64,000 nucleotides of DNA from Mesaphorura yosii (GCA_009869945.1 WIXG01000004.1:310001-374000); one strand, 5' to 3'; shown: positions 11,201 to 26,200, counted from the first letter of the stretch. A program made the numbers and translations. Notes: generated from the letters alone by a model not told the origin.

Positions 11201-14200
11201 CACAATATGCAGCAGCAAAATGTCCAAGTAATGCCTCCAACCGAATTGCCGCAACATCCCGTCGACAGTACTGCGAATATGAATGGACTCAATAATGGAA
11301 ATTCTTATCTCCATATGAATCATAACATTGGAGTTAATAATCATAGTCACAATTCTGAAATGCATCATGTACAGAATGCTAGCAGTATGAATATTAATCA
11401 TAGCATGGTATCGTCAACGAATATTCCGAATGTCGCAGTTTATCAAACCGCTCCACATCAACAGCAACAACAGTATTACACGGGTGCGGCTGTCGTTCAA
11501 GGTAACTTCTCGCTAGTATGGGTTGGAGTGCTTGTAATTGCTAGCTACTAGCGTCGAACTTAAGTGCAATGGGTAGGCAGGTAAACTACCCAGCGTCTTT
11601 GTTCAACTCACAAGAACAACCAAGACTGTACTTAAATTTTACAACTAACTTCGCGGCACTTTTGTCTCACGTGGCTATTTGGGATGAATTTTCTGTAATT
11701 TTTCACGCTTTTTGGGATCTAACTGTCCAGACTAAACCTGTGCCGTGGAAAGAGAGACTTATGTCCTTAATACAACTTATTCTGATTTTTCAGGAAACAT
11801 GGGACCAAAGCAAGGATACTCAACACAACCGCAAGTGATTACAGGCCAGGGTGGACAACAGCAGCAAGCCTTTCCACATCAGCAGCTACCAAATCATGAC
11901 GCTGTTCAACATTCGTCAAACAATCCTCCTCTTGGCCAGGGCGTCCAGCCTCAGGTTCATCAACAGCTTCCGGGTCAAAGCTTGCCTCATGGTTCCGTAA
12001 TACAGATGACTTCCAACGTGATGGGAAATAACGGCGGTTCTCAACAGCAGCAGCCCCATTCTGTTCAGAGTTTAGGGCATACTAATTTGATGCAGCAGGC
12101 GAAAGTTCAGACATTTCTGCCGCCTGCGGGACAACAGGGCCAAGTGCAGCAATCTTCCACTCAGTTTACTCAACAGCCGGCCCAACAAATTATGTCTCAA
12201 GTGAATATTCCGCCTCAGTCATCCCAGGCTCAGTGCTCGAATCAACCTCAACAGCAGGCACCACCACAACAACTCATGCCTCAGCAGCAGCAAATTAATA
12301 TGCAGCAGCAACAACAATCGCAATCGCAGCAGCAGGCGTACCAACAATCACAACAGCCCCCGCAAACAAATATGATGATGACGGGAATTCCAAATATACA
12401 CCAGCAGCATCATATTCAAATGTCATCGTCACAAGTGCCCATTCAGATGCAAGTGGCGCAGGGTCAACCGGGCGGGCAAAGTAAGACTCGAGTTAAGACA
12501 AGATTTCGATTTTTTGACTCAATTCAATGAATTATACTTTTTCGTTCGACAGGCCAAGCAATATACAACCAACAGCCTCAGATGCACCAGGTACAGATGA
12601 GCGGGCAGCAAATGGGAATGTCGAATCAGCAACAAATTCTGTCGCAACAACCGCAACAAATGATGCAGACTCAGACTCAATATTCGAATCAACCAACAAT
12701 GGTGAACCAGCAGGCGCCTCAGCAGCAGAGTCAACTTATGATGATGAATGCTCAGCAAATCCAAGGACAACCCCAACAGCAGAACATAATGCCTTCCCAG
12801 CAAATGGTTTCGTCACAAGTTATGCAGGTAATGCAGTTATGCAGTAGCTTTCGCCTTGTCTATCCTTGATAAGCGCAATTGCTTTACACTATATTTAAGT
12901 GAAATTTTTATCGGGAAGAATTTTAAGGACATTTCTCGAACATTCACCTTCAACCCGAATCTTTTTCTTGTGTAGAATTCGCAAATGAATACTCTTGTGC
13001 AGCAACCTCAAATGGTAAATCAGTCAACGCTGCAGGGTCAGGTACAGCACTTGAGTATGCATGATCAGCCATACGATATGCAATCGATTCAGGGACAGAA
13101 TGCGTACCAGAATCAGCAATCACAGCCCCAGACAACGATGGTGCGCCTTATATTTTTATTTTTCCAACGTGAGTATGCATTCTAATTTTAGGTTTCACTG
13201 TACAGGGAAACATCCAAAATCAAGGTGTAATTCATCAGCAACAATTTCAGCAGAGTCAGCCAGCTGTTGTGCAGCAGACGATGATGACTCCGCAAATGGT
13301 AATGCATGATTCTGTTCCGTTGTGAACTGGAGGATTTAAAAGGTACTGTTTTTACCCTGGTGGACTCGTACTTTCAGAATCAAATGTCATCAGGCCAACA
13401 TGTTCAGTCACAAATGCAGCAGAGTCAGCCAGTATCTCAACATTCTCAAGTCCCAATTCCTCAACCCCAGCAACAACCCATGAGCCTGAATCAGGAGCAG
13501 CAAACTATGCAAATGTATCAAAACCAGCAACCAATTCAGACACCTTCGTCAATGAATAATGCTAATACCGTGCAAGGTGTACAACAGAATCTGATCACAG
13601 CGCCTCCATCTAATAATCAGGTATATTGAATATTAACTGAAAGCTCGGGTCAATGGTTTAGTCTGAAATTGCTTCTTATTTAGATGGGAGGGCAGTTCGT
13701 TGGAGGCGCTAATTTGCCACAAATAAGTAGCGGAGCTGAAATTACGACCCAACCCGTTGGATCGTCTACTGACCACCAGCAACACATGCAAGTATCCCAG
13801 CCTCAAGTAATGAGTGGCGATGGGCATTCAAATTCTCAATCTGTAATGCAAACCCAGTCTCAACCAGTGCTGCCGCTGCAGCCTCAGTTGTCCATTAACA
13901 CAAATTCTCAACCTTCTTTGCCATCGACACATTCAAGTGGTACTCCAGTCGGAGATGGCTCCACCACCCACAGCATTCACACATCAACGACGAAATCTGA
14001 TGATACCAAGTCAGAGGCCAATGATGATGGGGACAGGTAAGTGTCCAGATTAAATATCCTTGACTGGCATAGCATGCTGGAACATTTCTCACTCCTCACC
14101 TTCAATGACATGACACGAAATCTTCGAAAGAAATATTGGCTTTGTAAAAAGGCCATGAATGCGGAAATGAAATCCAAATACTGTGTACGAAATCTCGCCA

Positions 14201-17200
14201 AATGATCAGATATTCGGCATGAACTAGTTTACTAGTAGTATCTGAGTTCACGTCGAATCAGTTCGGCTAACAAGGCATTTTCTCAACTCTTGACATGCCG
14301 ACTGACAAGCGCTTCACGATAGACGCTCTTCTAAGCAAAGTTTTTGCCTCCGAATTAGGACGCGCATTGTTGTGGCGAAGCGTCGGTTAAGACTAGCCTA
14401 TGCTCATTTTGTAGAACAGATCTTATCGTGGATCAAAGGCGAAACGCGATGCAATTTTCATACGAAAGGTGGGGTCTATTTTCAACCACGTAGCTACAAA
14501 TGGCTATGTGTAGTTCGGCTCAATTACACACGTCGGTTTCGGCTTCGGGTTCATTATGCTAAGAGTTCAAATTACGAAAGGTGGTTTCAGACCAATGGTG
14601 CGTGTTGCAGACTTTCTGTACTTGTAGGACAATGCACATCTATGAACTATGGCATGGTTTCTTTTAGTACTCGCTTTAGAAGCTAACAAAATTGGACGGA
14701 AAGCTTCTCTAAGTTTTCAGCATGCTTTTGATTTGGAGCTGCTCCGTTTTCGTGATGGTGAAATGCAAAAGCTGATAGATCATCTGGTGCGTGCTGCCAA
14801 GACAAGTACGAACTAGAAAAAGTTGCGAAAGGCAAATCGAGGTCATTTGTTTTGCCTGATTGTGTCTGTCTGGCTCGTCATGTCATGTTCCAACCCGGAA
14901 ATAATAAGAGACTTAGCGTTGCTTGACTAAGTCAACTACTTGTGCCAGTTGCCCTTATTTGTCTTCGCTAATGTTTGTATTTATTTACTTCATTCTAAAA
15001 AAGACTCTTTGTCTGAAACTTGACAAAATTAGGAAACGAAGCCAGTAAGAAAGAAAAACTATAGAAATGTTGAAAACTTTTGTTTATTTCTCTCGTATTC
15101 AACTGCGTTAAAAGTTCCGTCTGCAGTAATTTCTCATTGTTCACTGTTATTTCGCAGTGAAAGTTGTGAAACTGCCATAGCATGTTCTCAGCACATGTGC
15201 AACAGTGTCCTGCAGATAAATACGAAACAGCGATCGTATCCAGCTAAGATGCTTGCGCCGTTTGTAGTCCTTTTCCCACTTCTCACTTCCAACCTCTTGC
15301 TTGAAGCATAACGCATTCTTATAATGGTTCCGAAATCCGAATCTCAAGTTCATGAGGAGTTTCAAGGCTAAAAGGCTTTGATTTCGTTATTGTGTCTAGT
15401 TTCCAGAAACTAGACCGCCAGTGGTTGCTTTTTCTTCTTTCACACTAACTCAATTTGCGCATCTAGAAAGTCCTGTTTCAAGTCGTAAAGACACACGAGG
15501 TTCTGTTAATACGGTTTGTCTATTGTTCGAGCTCGAAGCGTCAAGTCTAGCTTTCTGGACTTGTTTTTCCCATTGGTAGCAGATTTCAGAGTCCCATCTC
15601 GCATCGAGCTGAACTTATGATTCGCAGATGTTCTATTCTCAGTTGGAAGTATTGGAGATTTATAATTGCAGCGTTCCAAAATCAATTAATATTATTTTTA
15701 GAAAGCGGCAACTATTCTGGTTGTGTTAGCCTTAATCAGAATTACAAGATCAAATGCTTCAATTCTTGCTCCAGAAAACGTCTAAAAATTGAACCAGTCC
15801 AACACTTAATAGATTTATTTTTAGATTTCTCAGAATCTTTTCTTGGAATGAACCTTGAACGCGAAATAATATTAAAATTTCTTTTTGTGTGAGGTTAGTT
15901 TTTTCTTCACGTTTGACATGCAGAAATGCCAAAAATTGTTTAACTTAAGATGAATAGAAATGCTGGACTTGAACTGAGGAAAGAGAACGTCATTATAAAA
16001 TTGGCGTGCGATTTGCTCTTGATTGGCGCAGAGACCTTAATTCAGACACTTATTTTTATCTTGAAGTTGTCACAAAGTGAAGAGTGAAGATGCGTATCAA
16101 GTGCTTAAACCAAGTGGAAACATGCTTTGAAAGTGTGAATAGTATGCTCTTGGCAGTGATCTTGAAATCTGTCTGCTAATACTTTGATAACCATTACCTT
16201 CTCGAAATGAACAGTTACCAATTTCGCAAAACTTTGACTGTCATTTTCAAGTTTACGGATTACTCATGGTAGAAGTCAGAGTCTGCATTCGGGTTGTTCG
16301 CTGTCAGAATATATTGGAACAGCTAGCACATGATATTTTTAGTGTTAACTAAACCCCGGTGTATATTTAGAAAATTTTGACAGAGTACAGACAGTCCAAA
16401 TTTTTAGATTTGCTTCATGTCAAGCTGCATCTCGAGCTTAATAGGTGTGATAGATTAATAGGAACTTTTGTACTTTCTGAGTAATAGAACTTAGGCTTGA
16501 AACGTTCATATTTTTAAGTTTCTTCGAAATCAGACCTTTTCAATTCAAATTTGGCTTGCTCGCAATTCGTGTGTGCTCAAATACAACTTTTTTTTCATCT
16601 AAGAGCTACCTCTCTGCATACTACAGTATGGTGTGATGTGATTTTATGGAAGAAAAGTAACCGGACTTACGGTTGAAATTTATTAAATGTTGATTGCACT
16701 TTGGGATCAGTGGTTAAAGAATTTGAACTTGAATGAGATAAGCAGAGAGCAAATTGTGCAAGTGTTTGCATAATCCTATAATTACACGTTCCTTGCAATG
16801 GTTTCTAAACCTATAATGGAATTTGAAGAGAGGACATGCTGTGCAAAAACTGTTTCTTGGTAGGTTGATCCTGTCGGCAGTATGAAAGATGCTTACTATT
16901 TTTATTAGTTTTACTGCACGGACTTAATGAAAGAAATCCCAGACTGCTTGACTACTTTTAATAATGAAATGATATCCTACCATGGTGCTCTTATTAACAT
17001 GACTGCTTTCGTCAAGGGAAAACTCCTGACTGGATAAATCCGGACTTCGTAATTACTCTGTTTATTCGTCATTTGCGATGAGATTGAACTGCATGGCGCA
17101 TGGCATAGCTTACTCTTAATCCGTATTCCTTATCAAAGAAGTTTATTTGCTTCAATAGTTTATTTATAGACGCTCGCATCGTGATTTTGGCGACATTTGT

Positions 17201-20200
17201 GCACGCTTTCCAAGTATGACTTCAACTCATTCACGCTATTTTGCACAAATTAGCATTTGCGAAATGTGCACAGTGGAAATAGGTTTCTTGGTGTTATCAG
17301 CGCATGTATCTTTGCGGACTTGTTTGCATGAAGCATTTAGCATAAAACCATGCAATTATATAGTTGTGCTGCATTGCATGCCCGTATTTCCAGTATATTT
17401 TGCCTGTTTCGCAAAAATGACTAGTTGCTTGTTGACTCTTTTTGTTGGTCGCTGTTTTCGTTTAGGTCTTGCACAAGTCACAAGGGCCGACAAGGCTCAT
17501 AATCGCGTAATACTCATAATTTAGATCAAGGGATCAAATCGTTGTGTCAAAAATTAAACCTGGCTTAACCAGTTGGACTACTGCGAATGACGTCAACTGC
17601 GATAAGTATGATTGGGTTGAAGTTGAAGCTTTGGTTTACAAAATGCACTGCAAGCCGTAATATCAAATGCAAATGAGTGCGGCGTGCGGCAATTTATTGT
17701 AGAACCTGTTTCACATTCATTAATTTGTGTACGGGCATAATAGCAGGGCGCCGATGTGTCTACCAGAATCACTTCTTTCAGAGTTGCAAAATTTTTGATG
17801 AACATCTGCCAACTTGAATGAATTGTGAATGAGAACGAGTTTGTTTGAACGTGCGCGTATGCTCATTCTTTTCTTCTTGTATCACGTATCGAGGCAGGGG
17901 CCGTGCAGGAATTTGTGAATTAGCTTGACTTTCTTTAATGTTGCTGATCAAGTGATGGTATCGCTATTTTTATCTTCGTGTCGTTTTTGAGCACGTTGCT
18001 TGGCGCTGCGCTATTTCTACTCTTTCATGGAACGTAAGCAAAATCAAGGCTTAATGCTTGACTTCTTGACATAATGGGGTGTTGTTCGAGAACTTCTAGG
18101 AATGTTTCTTCATATGTCTTCGCTAAAAAGATTTTTATCCCATAAACAGAAAAACAACGTGTAATGATTTGTTTTCCAATTAAATTTGGAAGCACGGCAC
18201 AACGAGGAGCAAATAACTTTCGCAATGCATTGAACTGTAATGAAGTCCTTTGTTTTTGGTTCTTGGGAAACGAACCGAAATCAGAATGCCCGGAATTGGA
18301 TCCAATTAAAGCCACTTAAAAGTGCCTTGCACTTTCGAAAAGAAATAGAAGAGGCTTATTGAAGTATTTTGAGTATTTTCTGGCAAACACTTTGAAAGCG
18401 CGTTCCGTTTCTATTCCAAGAATTCATCGTACTATAGGAAACATTTCTATAATGAGTGGAAGAAGTTTCCGGAAAGCAGACAATATAATATTTACTTGGG
18501 ATTAACGTTGAACTGATGAAATGTGTGATACAATATTGCAAGACGTGACGCATGAAAGGACATGCATATCCGTTCGCCTGGCTTATGCGTATTGCAGGAT
18601 CGCAGCCACGCTTTGGAAGACGTAGCTAGAAGACTTTATTAAGGGCACTAGAATGTGGTACAATGACATATTAATTATTCAAGCACGAAGGTGGTTTTGT
18701 CAACACACAACTATCATGGAATCATATACCAATCCGGCCTCGGAATTTGGAGCAGGACAACAAAGCGTAAACGTTTACTGTGGTCAGCCTTTCAAACGAG
18801 GCTCTGAACGGAAATTTTGGACGTCAATTTCCTTGAATAGTATCATTGTGGGCAGATAATTCTGACGCGTTCTGCTCAGCGTTCCTGGCGCGGTGGGGAG
18901 AGTGGGTCTAAAGCAAGCACAGTAGATTGACAGCCAGCGATAACTCTAATGTAACGGAACTCACCCCTGTCAAAAATAATTATTATTGAGCGATGATCTC
19001 ACACATAATTACTGGTCATGGCACTTTTGTGAAAAATTTTAATTAGCCTTGCATGCTGTCTTTTTCAGGCCTTTGACGCAAACCAGCGAGAATCGCTCGC
19101 ATAGGCTTTGATCAAACCACACAAAATTTCTTTTTGGTCTGCAGTGCGTGGCTTAGTCAAGTGTTCTAATGATAGGGTAGGACTTTTCAACTGACCTCAT
19201 TTACTAATCAATGCGATTTGCACTGCACAATTCTAAAATCGCTTGAAATAGTGTAGTTTGACTGTTGACCACTTTTCGTATTGAACTTGCTGTCGTACAG
19301 CTGAATGTACCGTCATGTCATGCTTTTTAAAATAGTTTATTGGCTGATTATTCCAAGAAATTCGAGGGACCCAATAATTTTCGTTCTGCAAACGCGCCAT
19401 CTTTCTGACAAATGTTTACAATCGAATCCACAAGCCCTTTTCTCGAAAAAAGGAATCGTTTGTCGGCATCTTTACTCCGTTGTAGGTGGTGATGAACAGG
19501 ACAGCATTAAAATTAGAACACCGCGAGCACATGGAAATCTTTAGTTAGTATGAACTCAGCTAATTTGACAGAACGAGGCGGGCCAAGCAGTAAAAGAGCA
19601 GAATAACAAAATTCCTTTGGGCGCATTACAGGCAATGAAACGCTACAAATCACTCGTATACGTAAAGAAACGTAACCTTGAATTCTGTCTTTCATAAAGT
19701 GCAGTTTTGCATCGTGAGGCTTTTTAGATTGTTCCCAGGATGTCAAAACAATGACACGAGCGAATTTTATTTGGAATCACAATAAGCACATTCGACGAAA
19801 TTTTATTAGCTCGGCGCTTGCAAGTGTCGATGTTATGAATCTTGAGCAAAAATCACGAACTATGCGAATGGTACAGATTGTCGATTTTGCTTTGCTTCAT
19901 TGGGCAAAGCTAATCACTTCACAAAGTTTCTGCTCTTTGGCATTTGTAGCATTGAATTATTGCACCTTTGACCAATCTTATCATCACATGAATAATTGAT
20001 CAGTTGAAGAGGCAGGGGTTTTCTGAGTTCAGCGAGTTCAATAATTGATAAGCGGATCCGTCCAGCAGACTGGTTATAAGTAGAAAATTACGGCACGTGG
20101 AGTCCGTTTAGCAGTTTTATGGGCTCGTGAACTTGGTGCCTGAGACCGTACCAGCTGCGACAGCGACTGCAAAAATGCTAAAGTCCGTAATACTATCGCG

Positions 20201-23200
20201 ATCACGAAACGGGTATTATGTAAACAAGTGAGTAATGTAATTATGAATAGGAACATATAAGCTGCCAGTACTGCATTGCACTTATGTGTTTGTTTACCAG
20301 CTTTCGTTGTATTTCAAGCGATGATCTAATCCATCGGCTGGATATGCTTTGATTAAACACTTGATTGTCATATAAAAAGTTAATTATATTGTAAGAAACA
20401 GGCAGGACAAAAGAAAGGAGGAAAACCGCGTTTTATTATTGCCATTTAACGGTCGATGATTTGGCTATTTCAAAGTCAATTTCAAGAGAGAGACTGCATG
20501 GCAGCTCTCGCAAGTTCGAATTTCGTGTGATCACCAGTCGTCCACATCATGAAAGCAGCCGCAAAGTTTTTATAACCCGAAGCGAGAAAGCACCTTCGTC
20601 AAGGGCGATAGCAACTTCATTATGAGCGTCTATCTTTTAAGCAGATGCAAACTGTGAGGTGCATCCTTCCTTCTGCTGCTTAAAATTTTCCAAATTCAAC
20701 CAGCAGAAGGATGCACCATTGGATGTCATTTAAAATTTGGCTGCTGACTTCCGTAATTAACTTGATCACTAAAGTGTCTGAGAGTTTCTTGAAATCTCGA
20801 CTCCTGATTTGTGGTATTTAAATACCCTGCAAGATCGTACAAGCCGATCAATGTGTGAGGCAATTCAGTTTTGGGTGCCGTAAAGAAATCTCTTGACTTT
20901 GGTGCCAGCGGTAAGAGTCTTTGGAGCGAGCGAGCCTGGCAACAACATTCAAGTTGGTTGGAAGGACTTTTTGCAAAAAAGTGAGAGGATGTCGGTAATG
21001 TACTTTGTGCGTGCAAAAGAAGATGTGTTACTGGGTTGTTGCTGTCCAATACCTTGCAATGCAGCACACCAGGCACAGCTGCAAAAGCAGAGGGGAAGAG
21101 AATTGTAATATTTGCCGGCATTTGCACAAATGAAATCTGTACTCACAACTCGCATACATATCACATTACCGTAGGCTGTACTCCATCGTGCTGCTACTAC
21201 GTGCCTGAGGAAAAGCCAAGCAAGTCATTTTTGCATGGATTTGACATTTTAGCACACTGCACTGATGAAACGTGAAGGTATGAAGCGTTAGTGCGTGGTA
21301 ATCGCCAACCAAACCACGTCGGTAAAATGATTACAAAACTAAATGCTACTTGCACTTGAGGCATGCATAATATCAAGCAAATCTTCGTACACAAGTGGGC
21401 ATGCATGTGAGTATGCCATGTGCATGCTGCACGTACGTGTTTTGTATTGGTATTTGTATTGGCCAGTGGATGAATTGCATTTGTTATTATTAACCAGAAG
21501 AGAAAAGGTAGAGTGGAGGATAGCAGGACAAGTTTATCATCACATAGCCTCGAATCTTTGCCTTGCCTTCCCATTGCCAAATCGAATCCAGCAGCCGTGC
21601 AAACAGAATCTGGCAGATATAACGCCTAATTCAGTAGTAAATTAATTTTATCAGACTTTACTTTACACTTACACTTGTCGACTTGTCACCTGTGCGGCAT
21701 CGATAGCGGTGGGACCAGACAGCGTGTTAACTTCAAGCATTGGTTTCATTATTATGTTGTACGGTGTACGAACCAGTTCACTGTTCATCACATCAGTTTG
21801 TAAACAGATGTGCCTGCAGAAAGTCTAGTTTGAATTTCGAGACTGTCAGACCGTTCGACAACAGATTGACGACACAAGTTTCAGACTCTACTGTTCTCGA
21901 CGTGCTGTGCGTGTGGTATGCATTAACATTTTTGGCAACCTATTTCGCGACGAAAAGAGCAGAGTTTATTGCCACTCAGAGGCCAGACAAGATTGCGCAA
22001 ATGTAGACTCCAGTATCAATTTATACTATTTGTGACTATTGAGTAAATTGCTCCCTCCTGTGACATCATGCTTTTGGAAGCTCTCGTCGTTTTCCCCTGG
22101 CTGTTTCTCATCCTTTACCTCTTCTTTGTCTTGGCGAATGTCTAAGACTCATCTTGGCCGTAGTTTAGTGCAAAGGTGAGTTCGCATTCTGTTGCATTAC
22201 GCGAAATGCATTTCGCAAACGAGTACACGCGAGTATGTGCGGGAGAGACAAATAGAACTGAAACACGAGTATGTCCATTTCAATATTTATAAGCCATTTC
22301 GTGCAATCAATTCGCAACTATTTTCTACTCAGTCTATTGGCTGAAACTATCGCAATTTTGGCGTGGCTGACTTCCACCGCAATTAGATATCGTTCTTAGA
22401 ACTGAGAATCGCGTTTAAGCAGAGTTGAGATTAGCGGATTTCCTTCCGAAGAGTTCATGACCACTGCTGTAAGTTCAAGGAAAATGCTAGGCCAGAGCTC
22501 TTCATCTTGCAGCGAAATGAGCGAACCGCAAACCCAAATTGATTACTCAGTTCAGAGCGTGAGGATGGTCATGTCCCTTCTGTGACTTAAAGACCGTTGC
22601 ATGAACCGGATTATTTGGAATGCACAACACAGAAATAAAAACAGGCCCAGTGCACCATTTGTTGAAATTCTTATTTACGTATACCGTTAGGAAATGCGAT
22701 GCAGCCAGTGCAGCAGCCTTTCCAACATGTCTCTTTCATGTCACGTCGAATTCTTCAAGCAGGCCTTACGATATCGTACGATACATTGAATATTTGAAAA
22801 GCTTGACCTGTTTACGGCCAAGTAAAGCCAAGTCACATTGCATGTCAATAATTGTGTTTCGTTTTCTTCTCCAATAACCCTTTCCTTTACAAAGTAATGA
22901 TTGACGCGGTCGAGTCGTGCGGGGAGACATGCAGCAATTGCATTATTAACCGATGCGTATTGTATGCTGCAAACTGACTATGAAGGCAACAAGAAAATTG
23001 CAAATCTTTTGCGAAAAGAAAGCCTTCAACCGTTGAGACAGTTTAAAGGTCAAAGGCTGAAGCAAGTACACTTTGGAATTTAATTACAAGTTGAAGCATC
23101 GAAGCATTATCATTTAATATCTTTGTCGCAGTTTTGTTGGCATCACTGATCCGAATAACCTTGATAGAGTAGACATTTGCTGTACTGCACACAGAATTTG

Positions 23201-26200
23201 AACATTGACAAAGTAGCTGAAGAATGTTACCACTAGAATTGTACAAATGCAATTACATCATGAATCTAATACAGTGATCCTGCGTCTTGCGTGCCAAAGA
23301 ATCTAATTAGTACTAAATGAATCGCTTAGCATCATCGACACAGTTCTTGGAGCTTGACGACAACAAGTCTGCCCCTTCCACGCTTCCAGTGTATTTGTTG
23401 AGGTGACTTTGTTAACTTACGTATCGTATGACTCTGACTCAATCTGACTCTGACAGACTTGTCAGTCTTGAAATGAACCTGCTTAATTTGCCTCGTTGTG
23501 ATGCAAGTGGCTTGTGACTCGAATTGGCAGACGAGTACAAAGTCAAATTAATAATTGTCCATCGTGCGAGTCTCATCGTAATCTCAATCAGGCGTCATCA
23601 ACACCAATTCATTAAAATGATTAGCAGCAGCAGAGGCTAAAGCAGAAGCAAAGTGACAAAGGCAGTCGCCTTACAGTACCACAGGATCGCAGTACCTGCA
23701 GCAGCTGCATCAAAAAGATAACACATTACGTACACAAAGTCCATTTTATGATAGCTATTAAAAGTTTTACTTTCTACATGTGAGCTGCGAACATTTTGCA
23801 AGCACAGCAAACGAGCACAAGAACTGTGCGTCTGCCTGCAGCGGACATTGACATTCCTCTGCGCGAAAAATTGATCTGCAGTGTTTTCAAGTGCTTTTGC
23901 CATTCCAGTAACCTTGAATTTTTTATTAAGCTTTCCCCTTGACTGCGCTGCAGAGTCTCAGAGTATTTGTATTTGGGTGCTGCTTCTACAGGGACAGGAC
24001 GCGCTGTTATAAGCATACGCAGACACGCAGGAACAGACAGAAGGCTCTAACAACTAACAGCTAGCAACAGTGCTCCCAGTTTTCGAGCACTACATAGTAA
24101 CAACTTCTACTTTCTATCAGCCTTCACTTTTATGGCCATGCACGCGTGTGGTGTGTTCCAATATTTACTTAACTTTCTGTCGCTTCCTCCGATCACGATC
24201 AGCCATCTGTACACGTGGTGTCGGCAGGCAGGACATCGCAATACAAGGCCCAGGACATGTGCCCCGATAGTACTGCCACGGCAATGTTTGATGGCCAAGT
24301 TCACTACCAGCATTACTAAATTTTAAAAGAGCTTGAGGGCCCGTCTCTTGATCGTTGATAGACATGAATATGCGAAAGTGTACAAAAGCAAAATCATATG
24401 CGTTGTGCTGTTGACACGAAGCGCTGGGTGTACCACCCAGCGACTATGACTCCATGTGAATCCATTCAAAGAAAATTTTAAATATTTTTGTCGCTGTCAC
24501 TTTTTTTGCAATTCAATGGCAAGGGCATTTGAAGGTGAAATTGTCCATTGGGTGTAATGCACAAGTAAGCATAAGATAGCATTTTTCAATAAAAGATAAC
24601 GCGTCATTTTATGGAGTCATTGTATGGAGTCATTTGCGTAAACGTGGACAGATTTTAGCAGTGCAGTGAAGTTAACATTGCATGTAAATGGAGTTCCATT
24701 AGACTTGACATTTACGTTTGTGGTCCGTTTCTTGAATCATGTAATTTACATGATATACGAGCACCTCATGATGATCAAGGCAATAATCCCACCGCAAAAC
24801 ACATCAATTACTGTCGAGATATCCAGGAATCAATAACATCGTGCGGGACTAGATTCTGCTGTATGAGTTTGTGGAGGACTTGCACCAAAAGTGAAAGGGT
24901 TGTTCCAATTGTCAAAATGTTTACGATGAAGGCACTCTTCGCTTCGCATAGTCGCGTAGCGTACGCGTACCACTTTTCGTGCCACGGAAAGAGTATTCTT
25001 TCGCTGGGTCTCGTTTCCTGCATGCAACGAATAAATGTCCGCAGATCACGCGTGTTGTTACCGAGAAATGGGAACAAACTTTCGCGAACCCAAAACGCTA
25101 GAAGCGAGCTAGACTTGTGAGTGGTGGGACTAGAAAATAGTTCGGGAAAGCACGGCACGTTTCTTTCGTGGCTCTGCTTTCTATTACACGGCACGGCTTG
25201 CAATAAAATCGAGTATTGTATTATGTATTCTGTGCTGTTGGAGCTCACTCGTCTCATTTTACTCTTCTGCTGTAATACGCCGTGGCGGTGGCTTAACTGC
25301 TAGGTGACTCGTAACTCTTTTGGTTGCGATGGCACAATACGTAACTTGTCTTTGAGTTGGCAAAAAGTTAAAATGCACAGCAACGAGAAGCGAACGAGGA
25401 ACCTACTTCCCAAGTATTACTTCTTCTTTAGTGCTTGCACGAGCAGCGTGCGCGTAACCTCACGAGTGAGCTGATCTGCTAACAGCAATTTCAATTTTTA
25501 TATAACACGTTACTTGCTAAATATAAATCATCTCGCCAGATTCAGCTTCAGAAGCGCACACATTTAACACAAAGCCGAGGAAAGGAAAAGAGACTTTATA
25601 AATTGCAAGTGTTGTGTACGCAATCTTTACTCAGTCTATTAAACTCTCAGGAAGTGAGCACACACATGCTCTGGTTTCTAGTTTCTACTTCGCAAAAACT
25701 CATCTCTCAAAAGTACTCTCGGTGTAGCAAGTTCTTTTGCGTCTCTCTCTCACGTACTCGTCGTTCGCTCACTTGTTTGCGAAAAACTCAACTTTATTTG
25801 CTAATTTTTTTGATACACTTTGCAACTTCTGCAGTTGATCGCTGGAAATTCATCAGCCCACCCTTTCACAAACCCACCCCTTGAACAACCTAGGCCAAAA
25901 CCTCCGATAAAAGGGAAAGTCAGTCAGACGCTTCTCAGAGACAAAAAGTGAAAGTGTGAATTCCACAATAAATTCTCGTTTTGCATGAGATATTATGAAA
26001 GAGCTCTTCATATCGAACTATAATAGGATCACGAAAGTACTGTAAGTATTCAATTCTGCTCACACACTTTTTCTCAACCATTGTACAAATTCCTGCTTCA
26101 GTTCAACAATTCGTCCTGTTTACAACGTCGCACGCACCCAAAAAGTCTCGTGCCATTCGCATTACAAAATTTGGAACAATTGAGACATTTGCAACATTCA

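Larger units (their letters stand above)
14037..25900. other. Large bunched intron, 5' part
   Basis: This is the main part of the 13.5-kb intron between the Q-rich exons and the TSC-box exon. I see only short open frames on both strands, none with a known motif or matching splice structure. The longest are minus-strand frames at 20726-21127, 21197-21580 and 24808-25257, whose composition is not protein-like. Several inverted repeats are listed separately. Enhancers for the bunched promoters are plausible here, but nothing in the sequence proves it. Confidence 0.45.

Noticed and set aside
12519-12803. 94-codon minus-strand Leu/His-rich frame
   Set aside because: It is the mirror of the CAG/CAA-rich bunched exon and has no splice or family support.
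20500-20530. tRNA B-box-like GTTCGAATTTC
   Set aside because: No matching A box or cloverleaf could be formed around it.
20726-21580. Two long minus-strand frames (133 and 127 codons) in the bunched intron
   Set aside because: Composition is erratic, the frames overlap open frames on the other strand, and there are no motifs or consistent splice partners.
23420-23470. CTGACT-type short repeats
   Set aside because: Imperfect simple sequence with too few units to call a tandem repeat.
24609-24634. Two copies of TATGGAGTCATT
   Set aside because: A 12-base direct repeat 13 bases apart. It could be a chance duplication and has no associated element.
24808-25257. 149-codon minus-strand frame
   Set aside because: The longest free-standing frame in the intron, but its sequence has no recognisable domain and competing frames are open on both strands. 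Treated as chance.
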